This document shows, in pieces, positions 56,501-64,000 of a DNA stretch of 64,000 nucleotides. Position 1 is the first letter of the stretch. The number at the start of each line of letters is the position of its first letter. The position numbers and the translations under genes are program-made. The stretch lies in assembly GCF_034427455.1 (NCBI RefSeq), contig NZ_JAXQNN010000004.1:186001-250000 (forward strand). Reading direction: 5' to 3'. Source of the stretch: Jeotgalibacillus haloalkalitolerans. GTDB lineage: Bacteria > Bacillota > Bacilli > Bacillales > Jeotgalibacillaceae. The notes beneath the pieces are model-generated. The model was not told the DNA's origin. It saw only the letters and a list, made by a program, of their open reading frames with translations, and searched no databases.

Positions 56501-59500
56501 TTCCAAACTGCTGCAGCTCTTTTTCCACAAAAGCAGCAATGTATCCGGTCTGATGTAACGACTTTTCTCTCAGCTTTTCAATCCCCGCTTCTTCAAAAAG
56601 CGCAAGACTTCCGATCAGTGGTGCAGTTGATAAAATATTCGGTGTACCGATCTGATAAGCGCCTGCTCCATCTGCTTTTGTAAAAGTATGCGCCATATCA
56701 AACTGCTTTTCTTTATCAGAGCCGAACCATCCTTTTAATCCCGGCATATGATCGTGATGCTTTTCATGAATGTATAGTCCACCTGTACCGCCGGGACCAT
56801 TATTCATATATTTATAGTTACACCAGACAGCAAAATCAACGCCCCAGTCATGCAACTGATGCGGAACAGCCCCAATCGAATGAGCGAGATCAAACCCGAC
56901 AAGTATCCCCTTTTCATGCGCGCGTTTAGTAATCTCTTTAATAGGAAGAAGCTGGCCGCTGCGGTATAACACAGATGGTAATAACAGGACTGCTACTTCA
57001 TCTGTACACACACGGTCAATATCCTCGACTGTTAATGTGACACCATCTTCTGAAGCTGCTTTGATTAATTGTTCTTCAGGGTTCAGTCCTTTTAGTGATA
57101 TCTGACTTTGAAGTGCGTAAATATCAGATGGAAAATTTAATTCATCTGCTGCAATTTTCGTGCGCTTTCCTTCCGGCTGATAAAAGGTTGAAAGCATCTG
57201 ATGCAGGTTCACAGTGATAGAGCCCGTCACAATCACTTCAGAAGGCTTTGCCCCAATTAATGGTGCCGTCTTATCACCAAGTGATTCAGATAGGGTAAAC
57301 CATGGATGTTCACCTTCCATCCACCCTTCGATCCCATATTTTCTCCAGCTGCCAAGCAGATCCATTACAGCCTGTTCTGCTTTTTTAGAAAGCAGCCCGA
57401 GTGAGTTGCCGTCGAGATAATACTGACCTTTTTTTATGTAAAATTCATCACGGAACGCGGCTAATACATCCTTTTCATCAAACTGTTCTGCTTCATTCAA
57501 ATCAAATGTGAAACCCATTATAAAGCCCCCTATAGTACATAATGATTGAATTAATATGATATTATCATACAGGAAAGCACATTGATTTGCGAAGTCAGGA
57601 GGAAGAGATCAGGTGCACAAAATCAGAATCGGATTCATTGTGATCCTCATCCCTATCCTGGTCATTGAACCGGCCATCTCAGCGGCAGTATTGTACATAC
57701 TCCCTCTGATTATCTTGCTGTCTATGAATGCGGCAATTACGCGCGACCGCATCCAAATGCTGAATATGGCAATTTTAATATCCCTTTTGTATCTGATCGG
57801 CGTTTCTGCTGAATCTTATATCATCAGGCTGATCGCCATTATTTTTATTCTTTTTACAATGCGGATCATTACTTATCAAAATGGAGGTTAATCACATGCA
57901 AAGAATACAATTAGCAACTGATTTATCTATTTCAAAAACAGTACATGGCATGATGCACCTATCAGGCTGGAACCTGTCAAAGGAAGAACGTCTGTCACTG
58001 ATCCAGGAAGTCATGGAAACGGGCATTACAACGTTTGACCATGCAGATATTTACGGAGGGTATCAATGTGAATCACTTTTCGGGGAAGCGCTGGCACTCG
58101 AGCCTTCTCTCCGTGAAAAGATGGAAATTGTAACAAAGTGCGGGATTGTACTGCAATCACCTAACCGTCCTGCACACAGAAGTCATCATTATGACACGAG
58201 TAAGGCACATATACTAAATTCAGTGGAACAGTCATTAAAGAACCTTTCAGTCGAAGCGATTGACCTGCTATTGATTCACCGGCCAGATCCATTAATGAAT
58301 CCGGAAGAAACAGCAGAAGCATTTGATGAATTACACCGTTCAGGAAAAGTTAAACACTTTGGTGTTTCTAACTTTAAAAGAAGTCAGTTCAACATGCTTC
58401 AGTCGTATGTCGATCAGCCGCTTTGCACCAATCAGATTGAGCTGAGTCCTTATCATCTGGAGAATTTCGAAGATGGCACACTCGACATGACAATCGAAAA
58501 GAAAACACCTCCAATGGCGTGGTCTCCGCTTGCCGGCGGAAAGATTTTAACGGGTCAGGATGAAAAAGCTGTCAGAATTCGTGCAGCGCTTCAGGAAGTT
58601 GGCGAAGAAATCGGTACAGACCAGCTGGATGAAGTGATTTATGCATGGCTCTATACCCATCCTGCCAACATTTCTGTCATTGCTGGATCCGGGAAAATCG
58701 AGCGGATCCAATCCGCTGTGAATGCACAGAAATACCGTATGGATGCTCACCAGTGGTTCACAATTTATCAGGCAGTCCTTGGTCATGATGTCCCTTAAGT
58801 GAAATCAGCTAGTAAAAAATTTGCTGACTGTGGTAGAATATAGGCAATTAAGATGAGAATGGAGGAAATCTGATGGGGTTATGAACCTGAACTGTATACG
58901 TGTTCGATTTGTCAAAGGCAATAAGGCTCAGAGTCAAGCTCTAATCGGAGCCTCCATTCTATCCGGATGAACTCTGATGCCTATACACTAACATTCACAG
59001 GAGGTGGAAGAGAGCTTTCCGCTTAAGGGAATGCTCTCGCATCATTGGAGATAGACAATTTAATTTTGGTCGTTGTTTTACTTGCATGTACTGCATTTTT
59101 TGTAGTTTCTGAATTCTCTATTGTAAAGGTGAGGTCCACGCGGATTGATCAGCTGCTTGAAGAAGGACATCCAAAGGCTGCTAATGCAAAAAAAGTAATG
59201 GATAATCTGGATGAATATTTATCTGCGTGCCAGCTTGGCATTACCGTTTCTGCATTGGCACTCGGCTGGATCGGTGGACCGGTCATCGCAGCGATGATCG
59301 CACCGTTATTTGCAGGGTTTGACCTATCATGGACACCGGCTTTATCTTTCGTACTGGCATTTTCACTGATTACATTTCTGCATGTTGTCATTGGGGAACT
59401 GTCGCCTAAGATTATTGCTATTCAACAGGCTGAGAGAATTACATTAATGTTTGCATCGCCATTAATCTGGTTTTATCGCATCCTTTATCCTTTTATCAGA

Positions 59501-62500
59501 TTTTTAAATGGATCAGCGCGCCTTTTGACAGGAATGTTCGGCTTAAAGCACTCTTCTTCAAACGATGCTGCGCATTCAGAGGAAGAATTACGCATGATTC
59601 TTTCTGAAAGCTTGAAAAGCGGTGAGATTAATCAGTCAGAATATAAATTCGTAAATAAAATTTTCGAATTTGATGAGCGTGTTGCAAAAGAAATTATGGT
59701 ACCCAGAACAGAAATTGCAAGTGTGGACAGCGGCCTTACGCTGCTTGAAGTATTTGAAGTCATGAAAGAAGAGCAGTATACACGTTATCCTGTCACTGAA
59801 GATGGTGACCGGGATAATATTATCGGAATGATTAATATGAAAGAACTGATGACAGCATTTATTGAAAATCAGGAAAATGGAAAGCGCACTGTATCTGAGT
59901 TTACTCACCCGATTATTCAGGTAATCGACAGTATTCCGATCCATGAGCTGCTTCATAAATTCCAGAGAGACAGAATGCATATGGGTATCTTACTCGATGA
60001 ATATGGCGGCACATCCGGTCTCGTGACAATGGAAGATATCATCGAAGAAATTGTCGGTGAAATTCAGGATGAGTTCGATGCTGATGAGATCCCTGATGTT
60101 CAGCAGATTAATGAGCATCATTATATACTTGATTCCAAAGTGCTTGTTCAAAGTGTAAATGAACTGCTCGATATTGATATTGATGAAGAAGATGTTGATA
60201 CAATCGGCGGCTGGTTCATGACACGGAACTTTAACGCTGAGGTCGGAGATGAGATCTATGAACAGGGTCATGTGTTCAGAGTGAACGATGTAGAAGGATA
60301 CCACATTCTCTACCTTGAAGTCTGGAAGCTGTCTGAAGAAGAAGTCTCTGAGGTTGAAACCACTCCTTCCCCTGCTGTCAGAACGACGGAAGCATTGTAA
60401 ACTGAACCCAAATTATACAATACAGTTTGTATTTTTAAGTAAAAATAGTGTAGCGGAGCGTAAGGCGGCGACTCCGGGACGAATAGAGGGAAGCTGAGAC
60501 CCCACAGCCTAAGGCGAGGAGGCTCAGCAACCTCCGTCCGGAAAGCGTCCGCCTGAAGCGCAGCGAAACGGGTACAAGAGCCAGAGACAATATTGTCACT
60601 GGCTCTTTATTTATTTCAGATATCGTAATGAAATAATCATTGCTTAAACGGGCAGGAGACGGTAAAATAAACGGGTATAAAAAAACAGATTTTTTAACGC
60701 TTTGTATTGCAGGCATATTTTTTGCGCATTGCAGTCAGGGCATTTTATTTGAATGTTAGTGCAAGCGATTGCATTAAATATGGAGGTGCCAATAGATGAA
60801 GAAAATTTGGTGGAAAGAAGCTGTCGGTTATCAGATTTATCCGAGAAGTTTTCAGGATTCAAACGGTGACGGAATCGGCGATTTACAGGGAATTGTACAG
60901 AGACTTGATTATGTAAAAGAGCTTGGAATTGATGTGATCTGGATCTGCCCGATGTATCAGTCTCCAAATGATGATAACGGATATGATATTTCTGATTACC
61001 AGGCAATTATGGATGACTTCGGCACAATGGAAGATTTCGATACGTTATTGAATGAAGTGCACAAGCGCGATATGAAGCTGATCATTGATTTTGTTCCTAA
61101 CCATACAAGTGATGAGCACCAGTGGTTCATTGAGTCCCGCGAATCCAAAGACAGCCCGAAGCGTGACTGGTATATCTGGCGTGACGGTAAAAAAGATAAG
61201 TCAGGCAAGACGATTGCCGAGCCGAATAACTGGGAAAGTATTTTTGGCGGTTCTGCATGGGAATACGATGAAAAAACAGATCAATACTACCTTCACGTTT
61301 TCTCAACCAAGCAGCCTGATGTAAATTGGGAAAACCCCGAGGCAAGACAGGCGATTTATGATCAGGTGAATTACTGGCTTGATAAGGGAATTGACGGCTT
61401 CAGAATTGATGCAGTCAGCCATATTAAAAAGCGCAAGAAATTCCCTGATCTGCCAAACCCTAAGAAGAAAAAGTATGTATCTTCTTTTGACATGCATATG
61501 AATCAAAAAGGAATCCAGCCTCTTCTAAAGGAATTTAAGGATAAAACATACGGCCAGTATGACGTGATGACCGTCGGCGAAGCAAATGGTGTATCCATTG
61601 ATGAAGCAGACCTCTGGGTTGGAGAGAAAAAAGGCAAAATGGATATGATCTTCCAGTTCGAACACCTTGGACTGTGGGATGCTGAAACAAACCTTCAGCT
61701 TGATATCGTTGAGCTGAAAAAAGTACTGACCAGATGGCAAAAAGGCCTTGAGAACAATGGCTGGAACGCTTTATTTATTGAGAACCACGACAAGCCGCGT
61801 GTTGTGTCTACATGGGGTAATGATGATGAGTACTGGTATGAAAGTGCAACGTCAATGGCTGCGATGTACTTCCTGATGCAGGGTACACCTTTTATCTATC
61901 AGGGGCAGGAAATCGGTATGACAAACGTTCAGTTTGATTCAATCGATGATTACGATGATGTATCTGCGAAGAACCTTTACCGGATCCGCCGTGAAGATGG
62001 TGTGCCGCACGATGATATTATGCGCATTCTGTGGGCTTCTTCACGTGATAACAGCAGAACGCCGATGCAGTGGTCAAGTAAAGACCAGGCTGGCTTTACT
62101 ACTGGCTCCCCATGGATGAAAGTGAATCCAAACTACAAAGAGATTAACGTTGAAGACCAGCTGAAGGATGAAGACTCAGTCCTGTCATTCTATAAGCGTA
62201 TGATTGAAATGAAGAAAAACAATGAATTATTTACGTATGGCACTTATGATCTCATTCTTGATGAACATCACCAGATCTATGCTTACACAAGAACGCTTGA
62301 AGATGAGCAGGTTGTGATTTTCACAAATCTTTCTACAAAGGACGCAATTTGTGATGACCTTGATTTTACATTAAGCTTTGACAAGCTGATGCTGAATAAT
62401 CTTCCTGTTACGACGCATGATGATACTTCAACAATTGTATTGAAACCTTATGAGGCAAGAGTATACAAACTTAATTAATACATGATGAGCCAGGGACAAA

Positions 62501-64000
62501 CGTGTCTCTGGCTTAATTTTATTAAGTCCTCTCACCCTCTTAGCGATTCCTGCATTAATTTGAACTATTATCTGAATTCTTTTCATTTCATTCTTGTCAA
62601 TTTAGTGAAAGTAACCAGTAAAAGAGAGTTTAATCAAGAATAAAAGACTATAACTCTATTTTATGCGCTTTCATTATCTTTTTTATTTTAGGCAAATCGT
62701 GCTATAATTCTCCTCGTTATAAACGGACCTGACTTTTCTGAGAGTGAAAAGTCGCAAAAATATATATTTAAAGGAGAGATTTTCAAATTGGATTTAACTA
62801 AATATAAGCAGGAATGGTTCGGTAACGTGCGTGGGGACATTATGTCCGGTATTTTAGTGGCTCTCGCACTGATCCCTGAAGCCATTGCCTTTTCAATCAT
62901 TGCGGGTGTTGATCCGATGGTTGGACTTTATGCTGCCTTTTGTATTGCCGTTGTGATTGCATTTATCGGCGGACGTCCCGGTATGATATCAGGTGCCACT
63001 GGTGCAATGGCACTTCTGATGGTAACACTTGTTGCTGATCATGGATTGCAGTATTTATTCGCTGCTACGATTTTGACAGGATTTATTCAGCTGATTATGG
63101 GTGTGTTAAAGCTTGGCAAACTGATGAGATTTATTCCGAATTCCGTTATGATCGGCTTTGTGAATGCACTTGCGATTTTAATTTTTATGGCACAATTAGA
63201 GCAATTTGAAGGTGCAGGCTGGACGATGTATGCGTTAGTGGCAGTATCACTTGCCATCATCTATCTGGTTCCAAGGTTTTTCAAAGCGATCCCTTCCCCA
63301 TTGATTGCAATCATTGTGGTGACTGGTTTTGTCATGGCAACAGGTGTTGGAACAAAAACGGTAGGAGATATGGGAACGATTTCTCAGACGCTTCCTTCTT
63401 TTCTAATTCCGAATGTACCATTTACACTTGAAACGCTGATGATTATTCTTCCTTATTCGATTTCACTAGCAGTAGTCGGCCTGCTTGAATCACTGCTGAC
63501 AGCTCAGATTGTTGATGATATGACGGATACACCGAGTGATAAGAATAAAGAAGCACGCGGTCAGGGAATTGCGAATATGATTACTGGCTGCTTCGGCGGT
63601 ATGGCAGGCTGTGCGATGATTGGACAGGCTGTGATCAATGTGAAGTCAGGTGGGCGTGGCCGTCTTTCCTCCTTTACAGCAGGAGCGGTTCTGCTCGGTC
63701 TGATTATGGTACTGACAGATGTTGTTGTACAAATTCCGATGGCAGTACTCGTCGGTGTCATGATTATGGTATCAATCGGTACATTTGACTGGGGTTCACT
63801 GACTCGTCTCCACAAAGTGCCAAGAACAGACGCTGCTGTTATGATCGTGACAGTTGCGACTGTTGTAATCACGCATGACCTGTCAAAAGGTGTGCTTGCC
63901 GGCGTGCTTCTAAGCGCGATTTTCTTTGCTGCTAAGATTTCAAAAGTACACATTGATAAAGAAATTGATGAAGCTGCATCACAGATTACGTACCGTGTTG

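Overview
The window is a low-to-mid GC Gram-positive chromosome segment from an endospore-forming Bacillales. Gene content and order closely follow the comK/addB to yhe region of Bacillus subtilis: addB, signal peptidase, yhjE, yhjD, comK; lcfB, lplJ, yhfI, yhfH, hemY-hemH-hemE, hmoB; ecsAB, hit, trpP, yhaH, scoC, prsA, yhaL, yhaM, yhaP, yhaQ, yhaR, hemAT, yheA, yheB, yheE, bmrCD. AGGAGG-type ribosome sites, sigma-A, sigma-B and sigma-D type promoters, YjcZ/YhaL sporulation proteins and ComK all fit. A halotolerant Bacillaceae/Caryophanaceae relative such as Jeotgalibacillus is my best guess, not proven. No tRNA, rRNA, transposase, prophage or CRISPR array was seen.

Layout. 1-9 kb: AddB (cut by the left edge), type I signal peptidase, a TVP38-family membrane protein, an S9 peptidase, YhjD behind a LexA-like box, ComK, an IDEAL protein, small membrane proteins, a DCC thiol-oxidoreductase, a YihY/BrkB membrane protein and AzlCD. 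9-20 kb: a crotonase, an ABC1/UbiB kinase, LcfB under a FadR-type operator, lipoate ligase LplJ, YhfI, the zinc-ribbon peptide YhfH and the late haem genes. 20-25 kb: HmoB, a LiaFSR-type envelope-stress system, a PAP2 phosphatase and an M20 amidohydrolase. 25-38 kb: the secretion/stationary-phase block EcsAB, Hit, TrpP (with TRAP-like NAG triplets), YhaH, ScoC, two tiny YjcZ proteins, PrsA, YhaL, YhaM (with a LexA-like box), YhaPQ and YhaR. 38-46 kb: HemAT, YheA, YheB, YheE, a PucR/CdaR regulator with an MsmX-type ATPase, FumC and an NAD(P)-binding protein. 46-55 kb: heterodimeric ABC exporter BmrCD behind an attenuator-like leader, a 23-residue membrane peptide under a sigma-B-like promoter, TetR-photolyase, TatA and a dicarboxylate/glutamate symporter. 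55-64 kb: an ArsC-like pseudoenzyme, KynB-KynU, an aldo/keto reductase, a CNNM/CorC transporter behind an unidentified structured leader, an alpha-glucosidase with a cre-like site, and a SulP transporter cut by the right edge.

How the genes work together. LepB, PrsA, EcsAB, ScoC and TatA all bear on protein export and its control. HemEHY make haem by the coproporphyrin branch; HmoB degrades haem and HemAT uses it to sense oxygen. LcfB and two crotonases act on fatty acids. TrpP and KynBU handle tryptophan. BmrCD and LiaFSR respond to antibiotics and envelope damage.

The most unusual signals are non-coding. (1) The roughly 200-nt leader of the CNNM transporter has a 9-bp stem whose GGAGG strand mimics the Shine-Dalgarno, and a hairpin lies between the Shine-Dalgarno and a TTG start. 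(2) The bmrCD leader has a 21-codon ORF, two tandem terminators and a second 22-codon ORF. (3) At least three types of GC-rich palindromic repeat are present, most of them placed between a stop codon and that gene's intrinsic terminator, with fixed polarity. These are read by eye; no folding or database search was run.
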